Positions 45,874 through 56,820 of a DNA stretch of 64,000 bases are shown here, one piece after another. This stretch comes from Flaveria trinervia. Its lineage: Eukaryota > Streptophyta > Magnoliopsida > Asterales > Asteraceae. The translations under genes were made by a program, and so were the position numbers. Within the stretch, counting starts at the first letter, position 1; each line of letters starts with the position of its first letter. Location: positions 38,129,026-38,193,025 of the forward strand of contig CM046451.1 of NCBI GenBank assembly GCA_025506515.1, read 5' to 3'. The notes under the pieces are model-generated. The model ran no database searches and had not been told where the DNA came from. It saw only the letters and a program-made list of their open reading frames with translations.

Positions 45874-47853
45874 AAGCAGGTTTCTTATATTAATGAAAAA
45901 GGAACTTCCAGGACTACGATGGCCTGGGTTCCCTTTTCAAACTAATCTGTTAATGAGTGCAGTAACAATTCAGGAGGACTGTTAGTAATCCGGTTTAGTG
46001 ACGGAGATTGCTCCTAATTGAAATTTGAGACGGAACAAACAAGTTAAGGTCATGGTATTTTATACACAATCTGGATATTTATATGCACAATCATAGTTCT
46101 CAATTCACAATCACTGCATATTTCTTGATAGTTCATTTCTTATCTTGATAATCAGTGTAGTTTGGAAGACCTTCTTTGATAAATTTTATTTTTGTACAGT
46201 TTTATAAAAAAAATAAAAAATAAAATATAAATAAAAAATAAGTTTGTAAAAATAAAAATTTAGCGGGAGAATATAAGTAAATAAAAATGAAAACAGAACT
46301 GGGAACTTGATTCGAGATGACTGAGAAATGATTGTATATCTTCTTGAATTGCTTGTTTTTGCATGACTTGCATTTTTAAAATGAGAAATGATAGTAACTG
46401 ATGCTGTTATCTGATTCACATCTTATTTTTAAGTGCAAATAATAAAAAAACAAACAGATTCTTTAATGATATGCTTGGTAGACTCAGCCTGAAGAATAAA
46501 GTAGATAGCAGCATCATGATTTAAATTAAAATATATGCTTAAGGACGTATGAATTTACTCAATCATTTTTGACATGCCCAAAAACTGAGTCCCGACAAAA
46601 ATTGGATTGAGAATTGATCTTTCACCCACTATGATACAAATAATATATGTCATGTCTTTAAGCTATGTCTGGTGTATTTATGTGTCTTGTGTTTGTGCTA
46701 ATCTCCTCTGCAGTACGGAAGTACTGACCTGGAGTGATGATCTCCTCTACTGTATGATAGTACTGACCTGGAGCTCTTATTGGCACATGATTAAATGGTC
46801 ATCTCCTTTTTTATATGTGAACCTGGAGCTCTCACCATTTTGGTCAAAGTAGTGCCAAATCTACTAAACGAGGAATTCATCACAGAATGAAATGTTCTAT
46901 TGATAATCACTTGCACACTAATACACAAGCCTTGCTCTATATAGATCATAACAAAATTCAAGAAATCTTGAGGTTGGGTGAGGGTTTTTGCCAAATGATT
47001 GTGGGGTCCTAGCATTTAAAAGTATTTAATCGAACCTTAACGAATCAGTTGCTGCTTGTTGAGAAAGATAGGGCATGGGTTTAAGTGGACAATCATATCA
47101 GCAATCGTATTGATCTGTTTGAGAATTTCAAAGTCATTCAAAGACTGTGATTAAATTCATTTATGAGTGTGATCTCATTGCTTGTCGATATTTAACTTCA
47201 TCTTTGTGCTAAAGTATATCTTGAGGATGTGATCTCATGATCGATTCAGTTCTCGATTATAAAACAAAAATTTAATGATAAATAATAAAAAATGTATATT
47301 AAATATATATAATAAAAAATATAACAAAATTTCATTTCAATTTGTTTTATGTCTTCCATATTATGCGGTTACAATTTTATCTTTTTTCATGCATTTCACA
47401 GAAAATGCGTACAAACGAACACAGGTTCACTTGTTTTGCACACACAGATAAACACGGGTTTATTTTGTTAAAATAAAATGATCTAATTAGAAATATTGAG
47501 ATTGTGTTTGAGAATGTGTTTAATATTTTTGCTTTAAGTGATGGCCGATCATCAGTTGAGTAGTGTACCTGATCAAAGAACCCGTTCCCTTAAGTTTGCA
47601 GAAGATACCGAGCTAGGAATCCTCTTCCCACATCTTTTGAAGCACTCAAGATTAGAGATTTGGGAAAGTTGTTTCAATATCCTTGCAAAGCTTGCACTCG
47701 AAAAGGGGGAGAATATAAATAGGGGGAGCTTATGAGATGAATAATCTTTCTAATCAGATTCGGAAAGCTTCAATTTGAAGAACTTTCTATTGTTGACTTC
47801 TCGGTGCTGATTTCATTTGAAGACGTTGATAATGATAGAATAAGGGGGAGTAT
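45874..47853 (+). other. 3' part of C: AT-rich body, small ORF and PPTs
   Basis: Mostly AT-rich and non-coding. There are two close TACTGACCTGGAG phrases (46722 and 46763). A 65-codon ORF at 47538-47735 (MADHQLSSVPDQRTRSL) opens well and may be the remnant of a protein, not recognised. Three purine tracts of the AGGGGGAG type follow (about 47705, 47719 and 47843); the last is the PPT next to the 3' LTR. Confidence 0.6.
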
Positions 47854-48311
47854 TTTTGGAGCTATACAAGATAGTCTATATTATCAATACAATCAAAGTC
47901 AACAAAAGTCAACATCACGATCAAAGTCAACGCAAAAGTCAAACTGGACATGTTCAAGACGAAGAACCGAGACGAGACGTTGAAGATTTAGATGACTAGG
48001 AGTTTTATTGTAATAAATATATTTTGTGTGAACAAAATATATTTTATCTTTTTTTAGTCATTTTTATGCTTAATATTTAATTTTGCATTAATTAGCCTAA
48101 GTCTAGGGAGTTAAGTGCAATTAGTGAATATTAGTCTAGACTATATATAGGTTAATTGTCATTAGTATTGATTAATGGTAGAATGACCATTTGATTGGGG
48201 TTTTCACATTATACAAATCATATGCAAACAATATAGGTTTTATTGTGATTATCATTGTTTGATCCATAATTCTTCATGGTATTTGATTCAACTATGTATC
48301 CTGGAGTTACA
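47854..48311 (+). repeat. 3' LTR of C (458 bp)
   Basis: Collinear with 41606-42064 at roughly 90% identity by eye, ending CTGGAGTTACA. Confidence 0.88.
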
Positions 48312-49304
48312 CGCATCAACAATACACCACCAAGTTTAATAAGATGGCATGGCTGGTGCCGGATCAGGTGACGCCTCTATCACGAAAGATTAAGCGCTAT
48401 ACTTAGGGCTTGCCGGCGGATATCCGTAGGCACATGATCGTTGTCCGACCGAGCACGTTTAGGTTGGCAGTTGATTTAGCCGGAAGGTTGTACGATGAAC
48501 GAGAGGTGGTGGTGGCTGAGGCAAGCAACACGGGTGGTGGTGATCAGATTTGGAATGGGAAGGGGTTTGGTCGGGGTGGTGCCTCGACGAGTAACAAGAA
48601 GGCACAGGTGGATGATCGCCGTGTGGTCACACCTGGTACGGGGTCGAAGGGGTGTGGCAAATGCGGGAAGGAGCATTTGGCGGAATGCAAATGGGGATCA
48701 AGCATCTATTTCAAGTGTGAGAAGCTTGGTCATATGGCTAGAGATTGTGGGGTTATGAGGTGTTTCAGCTGTGGGAAAAGTGGTCACATGAGTAGGGATT
48801 GTAAGAAGCCAAAGGCTGAGGGTTCTAGGGTGAAGAAGAACGGAGGTGAAGGACCGAGGGCGAGCACCAGAGCATTTACGATGATGCAAGAGGAGGCTAG
48901 GACGAACCCTGATGTAGTGTCAGGTATGTTTCTAGTAAACCAAACTTTAGCCTTCGTGTTATTTTATTTTGGTGCTAGTAAAAGTTTTATTTATGCTGCT
49001 TTCTGTGCTAAACTTCCTGTTAGTAGTAGGAGTATTGATGCATCCTTTGGTGTAGAAACTGCCATAGGTAAGTCTACCAGGATTTCTGAGATGATAGAAG
49101 GTTGTGATGTGGAATTAGAAGGTCATAAATTTCCTGTTAGACCATTTGTGATGACCTTAGGTGGTTTTGATGTAGTTCTTGGGATGGATTGGTTAGCGGA
49201 CTACGAGGCGAACATTGTGTATCGCAAGAAGATGATTAGTTTGACAGCGCCTGACGGGAGTTCGGTAACGGTTATGGGGATCGGGTCACGACGATCCCAA
49301 AAGT
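48312..49304 (+). pseudogene. gag C-terminus and protease of G
   Basis: Capsid end (FNKMAWLVPDQVTP, then LPADIRRHMIV near 48410), followed by three knuckle-like motifs (48655-48815). The first is unusual in spacing (CGKC..H...C). In the second the first Cys has become Tyr (YFKCEKLGHMARDC). The third is intact (CFSCGKSGHMSRDC). The protease follows, but at 48965-48973 the active-site D-(S/T)-G reads Y-F-G, so the catalytic Asp is lost. The flap/C-terminal part DVVLGMDWL is intact (near 49170-49200). The frame is open from 48410 to 49304. Confidence 0.87.
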
Positions 49305-50830
49305 AATCTCAATGGTGGTGGCGGGAAAGTGCACGAGGCATAGATGTAGTGCCTACTTGGCCTATGTAAAAGACATGGATACACCAACACCATAACTTTC
49401 TGAAGTATCGGTTGTGTGTGACTTTACAGACATGTTCCTAGAAGACTTACCAGGAGTGCCACCTGACCGTGAGATCGAGTTCCAGATTGACTTGATACCG
49501 GGTGCCCAACCTGTTGCCAAGGCACCGTATCGTTTGGCTCTGACTGAGATGAAAGAGTTGATGGAGCAATTGCAAGAGCTTCTCGATAAGGGGTTTATTA
49601 GACCGAGTATCTCCCCTTGGGGTGCTCCAGACCTGTTTGTGAAGAAGAAATACGGTAGCATGAGGATGTGTATTGACTACCGTGAGCTGAATAAGTTGAC
49701 GATAAAGAACCGATAACCGTTACCAAGGATTGATGATTTGTTTGATCAGCTTCAAGGTGCCAGTTGGTTTTTAAGGATAGACCTTCGATCCGGTTACCAT
49801 TAGTTAAAAGTGACGGAGCAGGATGTTCCTAAAACAGCTTTTCGCACGCGCTATGGACATTACGAGTTTCTTGTCATGTCTTTTGGTTTGACCAATGCGC
49901 CAACTACTTTTTGGATCTAGTGAATCAAGTGTGTTGGCCGATGTTGGATAAATCTGTGATTGTGTTTATTGATGATATCCTGATTTATTCAAAGACTGAG
50001 ATATGGCATGCTGATCACATTCGGGAAGTTTTGGAGACGTTGAGAAAGGAGAAGTTGTACGCCAAGTTCTCCAAGTGCGCATTTTGGTTGCACGAAGTTC
50101 AGTTCTTGGATCACGTGGTGAATCCTCAGGGAATTATGGTGGACCCGGCAAAGGTGGAGGCAGTGATGCAATGGAAGTCTCCAAAGACGTCATCTGAGAT
50201 TCGTAGTTTCTTGGGTTTAGCAGGCTACTACAGGAGATTCATTCAGGACTTCTCTATGATCACTTCTCCATTAACCAAGTTGACTCGGAAAGATGTGAAG
50301 TTGTATAGGGGTTCAAGCTCAAGAGAAGGCATTCGAGGAATTAAAGGCGAGGTGACCCATACTCCTGTTCTGTCATTACCCGATGGAAGTGAGGATTTGG
50401 TGGTTTATTCTGATGCTTTTTACTCGGGGTTGGGATGTGTGTTAATATAGAGTGGAAAGGTTATAGCCTATGCATCCCAACAGTTGAAGGTTCATGAGGC
50501 CAATTATCCTACTCATGACTTGGAGCTAGCAGCCGTGGTCTTTGCATTAAAGATTTGGAGGCACTACTTTACGGGACGAAGTGAACCATATTCACTGACC
50601 ATAAAAGCCTGAAGTATTTCTTCGAGCACAAGGACCTGAACATGAGGAAGTGACAATGGTTGGAGCTCATAAAGGATTATGATTGCGAGATCCATTACCA
50701 TCCGGGCAAAGGCAACGTGGTGGTGGATGCCCTTAGCAGGAAAGAGAAACCCAAACCTATTCGGTTGAAAGCTTACCAGTTGATCATGACCTCTGATGTG
50801 ATGAAGCAAGTCAAAGAGTTCTAAGATGAG
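49305..50830 (+). pseudogene. Reverse transcriptase and RNase H of G
   Basis: RT begins near 49414 with DLPGVPPDREIEFQIDLIPG, then LDKGFIRPSISPWGAP and MCIDYRELNKLT. In-frame stops follow in PLPRIDDLF and GYHQLKV positions; FIDD is at 49965-49976 (gypsy form of the catalytic box). The connection SEIRSFLGLAGYYRRFI and RNase H YSDAFYSGLGCVL, ANYPTHDLELAAVVFALKIW and VDALSRKEKP (near 50730) follow. At least six stops lie at codons that are normally Gln, Arg or Trp. Confidence 0.9.
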
Positions 50831-52220
50831 GCACTGAAAGAAGATCATCTTAACTCTAAAAGAATGAGATGTCTGATTGCGGAATCGGGTGAAAACACGC
50901 TCACTGTTAGAACACGATTTCGACGGATGTGGATTCCTTGTTTTGGGGGTCTACACATGAAGATTATGGACGAAGCTCATAAGACTCGATACTCTATTCA
51001 TCCCAGTGCTACAAAACTGTACCAAGACATGAAGAAAGATTATTGGTAGACTGGTATGAAGCGTGATGTGGTGGAGTATATGAGTAAATGTCTTACTTGT
51101 TTATAAGTGTAGGTCGAGCACCAAAAGCCATATAGGAAGATCCTACCTTTGGATATACCGGAGTGGAAGTGGGAGCACATCACCATGGATTTTATTACGA
51201 AGCTACCGCTTACCCCGAAAGGGTATGATGCCATATGGGTGATAGTTAACCGTTTGATGAAGAGTGCTCACTTCCTACCGATCTGCGAGACATATTCATC
51301 CAAGAAGTTAGCGGATCTATTCATCAAGGAAATTGTAACTCGTCATGGTGTGCCGGCGTCTATTGTGTCTGATCGTGACACCCGGTTTACATCTAAATTT
51401 TGGAAGAAATTCCACGACGCGATGGGGGAAGAGGTTACATATTAGCATGGCTTATCATCCACAAATGGATGGTCAGTCAAAAAGGACCGTTCAAACATTG
51501 GAGAATATGCTTCGTGCATGCGTCATTGATTTTGGAGGAAGTTGGGATGACCACTTACCGTTAGCTGAGTTCTCATATAACAACAGTTATCATGCCAGCA
51601 TTGGCATGCCCTCTTATGATATGCTATACAGTAGGAGATGCATGACACCCATCTGTTGGGGTGATATTGGTCGGAAAGAGTTAGGAAGCGTCGAGTTGAT
51701 CGAGGCTACAACTGAGAAGCTTGAAAATATCAAGGCCTTCATAAAGGCAGCCAAAGATAGACAGAAGTCGTACGACATAGACCGATTGAGTTCCAAGTGG
51801 GTGACAGGGTTATGCTGAATGTCTCATCTTGGAAGGGAATCATTCGGTTTAGAAAGCAGGGCAAGTTGAGCCCGAGATACATAGGGCCTTTTCGAATCAT
51901 TGCTAGAGTAGGAGAGGTGGCCTATAGGTTGGAGTTACCAGATGAGTTAAGTGGAATTCACCCGACATTCCATGTATCTCATCTGAGGAAATGTGTAGCA
52001 GATGAGGATATGATTGTTCCACTGGGGGATATCGAGATAGATGAACGGCTCAATTATGTGGAGCAACCAGTGGCAATCATTGATCGTAAAAGGGAAGAGA
52101 TTAAGGAATAAAGTGGTCCCACTTCTGCGTGTACAGTGGAAGCACAAAAAGGGATTTGAGTCTACATGAGAGACTGAAGAAGAGATGAGACATCATTACC
52201 CACGTTTGTTTGAGGAATAA
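50831..52220 (+). pseudogene. Integrase and chromodomain-like tail of G
   Basis: The H2C2 finger region HIKIMDEAHKTRYSIHP-like (50958-51005) with CLTCL near 51090; core DFITKLPLTPKGYDAIWVI (first Asp, 51188), VSDRDTRFTSKFWK (second Asp, near 51370) and the Glu region in a shifted frame; GPFRIIARVGEVAYRLELP and HPTFHVSHLRKC (51890-52000). The tail reads VQWKHKKGFEST, then TGA (52167-52169) where Trp is expected, then ETEEEMRHHYPRLF and a stop at 52220. The tail matches the plan of a short chromodomain, which in chromoviruses steers integration to heterochromatin. Several stops. Confidence 0.85.
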
Positions 52221-52259
52221 CAGGTTTCAGGGACGAAACCTATTTAAGGGGGGTGGACT
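52221..52259 (+). other. Polypurine tract of G
   Basis: TTAAGGGGGGTGGAC lies just before the 3' LTR, a typical gypsy PPT. Confidence 0.75.
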
Positions 52260-52771
52260 TTTAACACCCGGTTATTTCCTTTGAAGCCAAAGAAAAATAG
52301 AAAGAAAAGAAATAAAGTCCAAAGTCAAGGGACCAATCTTGCCAAAACGGGAAAATCTTTGGAGGAGTGGGGGTATAAAAGGGGCATGGCTGCCCACACC
52401 CCTCTCCCATAATCCCTTCCATTTAGCTAGAGAGAGAAAGAGAGGAGAAGAGAGCCAAAACCTAGTGTTTCTTGAAGAATCAAGTGCAAAAGTCGAAGTC
52501 AAGCGGGTTTGTGAGAAGCTATACCCGACGAGGCTTTCAAGGTGAGTTCTAGGACCCCTCTTTTACACATTTTCAACTCATTTTGGGGATGGAACACATG
52601 GCAAATCGTTTTTGGTTGTGTTGGGTGTAAAACCCATATGTATGTGTATGTGATTTTGTGTGATTCGGGTGGTGTTTGATTTCGGGCTTGGTTGTGCTTG
52701 AATGGTGTTGTGGTGTGTGTTTCTAAGGTTTAGGATGGTTGATTTGAGCTTAGAACAGGTTTGAGAGGTTT
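52260..52771 (+). repeat. 3' LTR of G, first 512 bp only
   Basis: Collinear with 38643-39150, including the TATA (TATAAAAGG) and the GTGAGT donor. It breaks after GTTTGAGAGGTTT, where A2 begins. The remainder should lie beyond A2, outside the window. Confidence 0.87.
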
Positions 52772-53505
52772 TGATACATATGTACTTAGTGTAGGAACTT
52801 AATGTAAATGACTATCATGCCTTACATATATGTAATGAATGGGTATGAATGAAATACAATATGTGATTGATGCTTATAATGTTTAATGTTTCATTTTTTA
52901 TTATGTGATAAATTATAGTGAACTAACTATATAGGTTTGTGGTTATTGTACATAATTCTAGTCAATAATGATTGAGAAACGTGTTCAAACTTAATCGTAT
53001 GAAGTCCTCATGCGAATGGACCATGCTAATGGACCATACGCATGAATACTTCATGCTAATGGACCAGCCACATGACTGAACCAGGAGACTGGATCGGTTG
53101 CACGATTGAGACATAGGATTGACTTAGTCGCACGACTCAACCTTCAGTCGTGTGTATGGATCAATCGCATGATTCAGTCGCACGACTGAACCATGCTAAT
53201 GGTTCAGTCGTATGATTGGAAGACCCTAACTTATAAATACCACCTAATTTGTGGAAAAACGTAACAATTCAAATATTGACGCCCATAATCGTACCCTAGC
53301 CATCTAGAGACTCAAGAAACCCTGTTCCAAGTTCATAGATCGCATTTGATCTTGTTCTAATCGTTCTTAACGTTTCTTTAATCGTTAGATTAATCTGAAC
53401 TACATTCTCACTGATTGGATCGTGAATCAAATAGGATTCTGCACTATTTGATCTGGTATACGCGCAGAATCAGTTAGTACTCCCTATGTACATGGTCCCC
53501 TAACA
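52772..53505 (+). repeat. 5' LTR of A2 (734 bp) with U3 array and TATA
   Basis: It runs from TGATACATATG to GTCCCCTAACA. An array of about twelve CGACTGA/CGATTGA palindromic words (52985-53225) ends just before the TATA box TTATAAATAC (53231-53240). The R-U5 part matches A1 at 38203-38470. Confidence 0.8.
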
Positions 53506-54004
53506 AGTGGTATCAGAGCTTTGGCCCTTGGGTTTGCGTGTGATTCGATCTGTTTCGATGTAAAAATCACGTTTTTCATTAAACACATCTTTTGAGTTTA
53601 ATAGTGTTTTCGAGTTTTCGACGTCTCCAGATCTAAAAGTTCACGTTTCTCGGCTTACAGCAGATTAGGGTTCGTGAAAAATCATATTTTTGTGTCAAAA
53701 TACCAAAAACCTTCAAATTTTCAAAACCAGCACCCTCCAGTAGCACAATTGGCTCAATCTCATGACTGAACTCAATCGCACATCCATTCGCACGATTGAA
53801 CCTAGTCGCCCATCCATTCGTACGACTAAACAATCTCGTTCGCATTGACCATCCACACTTGTCCAATCGCACGGCTGTTCATCCACATTTGTCCAATCAC
53901 ATGATTGACTCATCCGCATTTGTTCAATCGCACGATTGACCCATTCGTACCTCTCCATTCGCACGAGTGAATAAGTCTCGGTTTGAAGTTCAAAGTTTAT
54001 AGAG
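53506..54004 (+). other. PBS and leader of A2 with a second motif array
   Basis: PBS TGGTATCAGAGC at 53508-53519. At 53750-53965 there is another cluster of about ten CGCACGATTGA/CATTCGCACGA words, 40 bases before the gag ATG. Confidence 0.8.
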
Positions 54005-56820
54005 ATGGAAGATCAGTACTTAGCGTTTACTGCCGGTAGGGACTCACGGATCCAGAACCTTTTACTTCTGGAAAATGAAATTGGGAATCACAATAAGCCC
54101 CCTAAACTTATAACATTAGATGATTACCCATAATGGAAGCAAAGGTTCGAGATATATCTAAATGAAGTTGATCCCAATCTGTGGGAATCAATTGAGATGG
54201 GTTATAGCATGCCGGTTGGAGCTGATGGTGTTAAATTAACCTTAGGAGGTATGATTGACAGCCAGAAGGTGAAGTACAATGCTAAAAAGAAGGTGTATGC
54301 TTTGTTGACTCAGTCGATTCCAAAAGACACATTCCATCAGTTTTTTGAGAACAAACAAGAAAAGAAGTTTGGGAGGCTCTAGAAAAATGGTATGACGGAA
54401 TGCAACATTGAAAGCCTAAAGGCAAACACTCTAAAGAAGAAATTTGATAACTTCTCTTCAATAAGGAAAGAGAGTCTGGATGACATCATTGACCGATTCT
54501 ACACTTGATGAGTGAGCTGCACACTCATGGGGTAACCACATCCATGGAAGACAAGGTGTCAAGTTTTGCAGATGGGTTGCCAGAGAAGTGGGTCTCATTT
54601 GTGTCAAATCTGAGACATAATGATATGCTTGCAAAGTGGATATTAATGATTTCATTCTGAAACTAAGAGAGGAAGAATTAAGGATGAAGTACAGATCACA
54701 GAAAGGATCCTACGATCGGAACCCTTCACTGTATAACTCATCTCCCACTCTAACAAGTTTAGGAGCACAACTTCAAACGACATTTGTGTCTACTTCAGCA
54801 GCTCCTTCCCAAACCACTACTTCAGGATCTGAAACGCTAGGGTCATCTTGCACCCAATATATATTACCTGAAGCAAATGCTACAAAGTTGAAGACCGAGA
54901 ATCTCGGTAATATTACTATGGAGGTAGCAAAGGAGCACATGGATCTCCTAGCAATGGTCGTTCACTTTTATGATGGCCTAGTTGCAGGGAAGATTGGAAA
55001 CTGCCATCTCGCGGATGAAGATTATGAGCAGGTGGATGAAACTGAACTCAAAAGAATGGATATCATGTGGGCGTTGGCTAGTGCTGTCCGAAGGGCGAAG
55101 AAGTTTGTGAAAAAGACTGGACAGAACATGATAGGCACAAAAGACACTACCTTTGGTTTTGATAAAACCAAAGTTACATGCTTTCACTGTGGAGAGAAGG
55201 GGCATTTCAAACGTGAATGTGTTGAGCCCAAGAAGATAGGTAATGGTAATCCATTCTCAACCTTCAGCCATCAAGACAAACCCATAAGTGGCGCTACATC
55301 GTCAAGCAAGGAAACTAAGGCCTTCACTGCACAAGACGATGAAGGGCAAGATTGGACCTTTCATTTTGTATCTCCGGGAGAATCCCACATTGCTTGTGTT
55401 GAGGGTTTGGATGATGACTTTGCAAGTGAAGGTGAAATCGTAGTTGAACTAGTGATGTCAAATAATGAAGATACTGTGAATGTGGTCAATCACCTGAATG
55501 AAGAAGATCTTAGAACGACATGTTTAGAATCTCCAGCATCCAAGAAGTCAAACTCTGCATTGATGGCTGATTCAACCAAGTCTTCACAAGTAAGTACTAA
55601 AGACCAACTCTTTGAAAATCATGGTTGTAATGAATGTAACAAATTTAGAGAAAGCATAGATTAAAAATTTGCTAGGCTATTATATCATAATGATAGCTTA
55701 GTAAACGACCTACAACTGTGCACAGAAGCTAATCGGATTTTTAAACAAAATAAGCACAGTTATAAAGAGAAAGTAGAACTTTTAAATAAACAACTAACGG
55801 AAACCGAGGTTGTTGCTTTTAATCAAGCCAATGACATAAAATCTTATTTAAACTCCCTGGAAGAAACTAAGAAAGAACAAGCAGTTTTTGAAGTTGAAGT
55901 CAACTCATTAAAACAAAAAATACACAGTTGGACCAGTTCTTCTCACATAGTCCAATACTTAGTGAAAGATCGTAACAACGGGGAGGGTTGGTTACAAAGT
56001 GCTCCCACCACCACATGAGATCATGTTAAATGCTAAATGTAGACCAGTAAATAACAATCCAATTAAGGATCATGTGGTGTCCACTCCTCAAGTTAATGAT
56101 TCGGATTACACGGGTAAACTAGGGGATCTGTCACTAAACAGAAGGAGGCTACTTTGAAGTCTAAAGGTAAGATTCCTATTGTGAATTTGGATGAACAATT
56201 TGAAAAGGTTAATGTGAAGTCAGGTTCAAACATGTCTATTTCTAAACCCAAAAAGACCAAACCAGTTAACCAACCATGTGCTCCATGTCATAGTCCAAAT
56301 AAACAAAAGGGTAAAGATGTTAAAAATGTTCAAACAATGAATTTTGTTAAAGAAGCAAAAACGTATAAACAAGAAGTGTCCAGACCCAAATAGACTAAAG
56401 TCCCACCTATGTCACACACTTCCCCACAGAAACAGTTCCACCAACATGTAGAAAGTAGATCATGCTACAATTGTGAAAGTATGGACACGTCGCTTCTAAT
56501 TGTCCTTATTATCGGACACCAAGAAAGAAAATTGAACTTCATGATACTAAAACAAGTTCTTCAAAAAGGAGTTCTATCACTCCACCAAAAAGAATTTGTG
56601 AACATAAACTTCAAACCGTAAGCCAGTCGTCTGTTTATCACAAACATGCCTTACACAAAACTGGCTTATGGAAAGAACAGTCAAGTCTAGTGTCTGATAA
56701 TGAGAACAAGAAGAAGAATGATTTGCCTTCACCCTCAAATGGTCAGTGGGTTGAGTTTATGATGTGTGATTCCTTTGCGTCACCCAAGCCAGTTATGGCT
56801 TGGGTACCTAACCTAAACTA
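54005..56820 (+). pseudogene. gag of A2, two CCHC knuckles (second frameshifted)
   Basis: ATG at 54005 (MEDQYLAFTAGRDSRIQ). The capsid block DPNLWESIEMGYSMP...KVYALLTQSIPKDTFHQF is followed by shifts near 54378 and 54505, and the UBN2-like end MEDKVSSFADGLPEKW. A long open stretch 54636-55664 includes the intact knuckle CFHCGEKGHFKREC (near 55180) and an acidic linker. A coiled-coil-like segment (55665-55960) and Lys-rich linker follow. A second knuckle begins at 56462 (CYNC) but shifts frame after it. The ending ...MAWVPNLN and stop are near 56820. Gag is long, as in the Sirevirus lineage. Confidence 0.85.

Larger units (their letters stand above)
41606..48311 (+). mobile_element. C: LTR retrotransposon with gag-like coding but no pol
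   Basis: LTRs of 459 bp (41606-42064) and 458 bp (47854-48311), with near-matching TSD CACAT (41601-41605) and CGCAT (48312-48316). A tRNA-iMet PBS (42068-42079) and PPT are present. The 5.8-kb interior has a broken gag-like region with a CCHC knuckle, but I find no protease, integrase, RT or RNase H motif in any frame. It is therefore a non-autonomous derivative. It is inserted in gag of G, which reads on across it. Confidence 0.88.
38643..52771 (+). mobile_element. G: Ty3/gypsy Tekay/Del-like element, carrying C and cut by A2
   Basis: A 2.0-kb 5' LTR, PBS TGGTATCCGAGCC, gag with zinc knuckles, protease, RT (FIDD), RNase H, integrase and a chromodomain-like tail: gypsy order with integrase after RNase H. 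The long LTR, the VSHLRKC...EQPVAIIDRK end and the tail W..H..E..W(stop)E..M point to the Tekay/Del chromovirus lineage (inference). Element C is inserted in gag. The 3' LTR is cut after 512 bp, where A2 starts. The two LTRs differ at roughly 6% of shared positions by eye. Confidence 0.88.
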
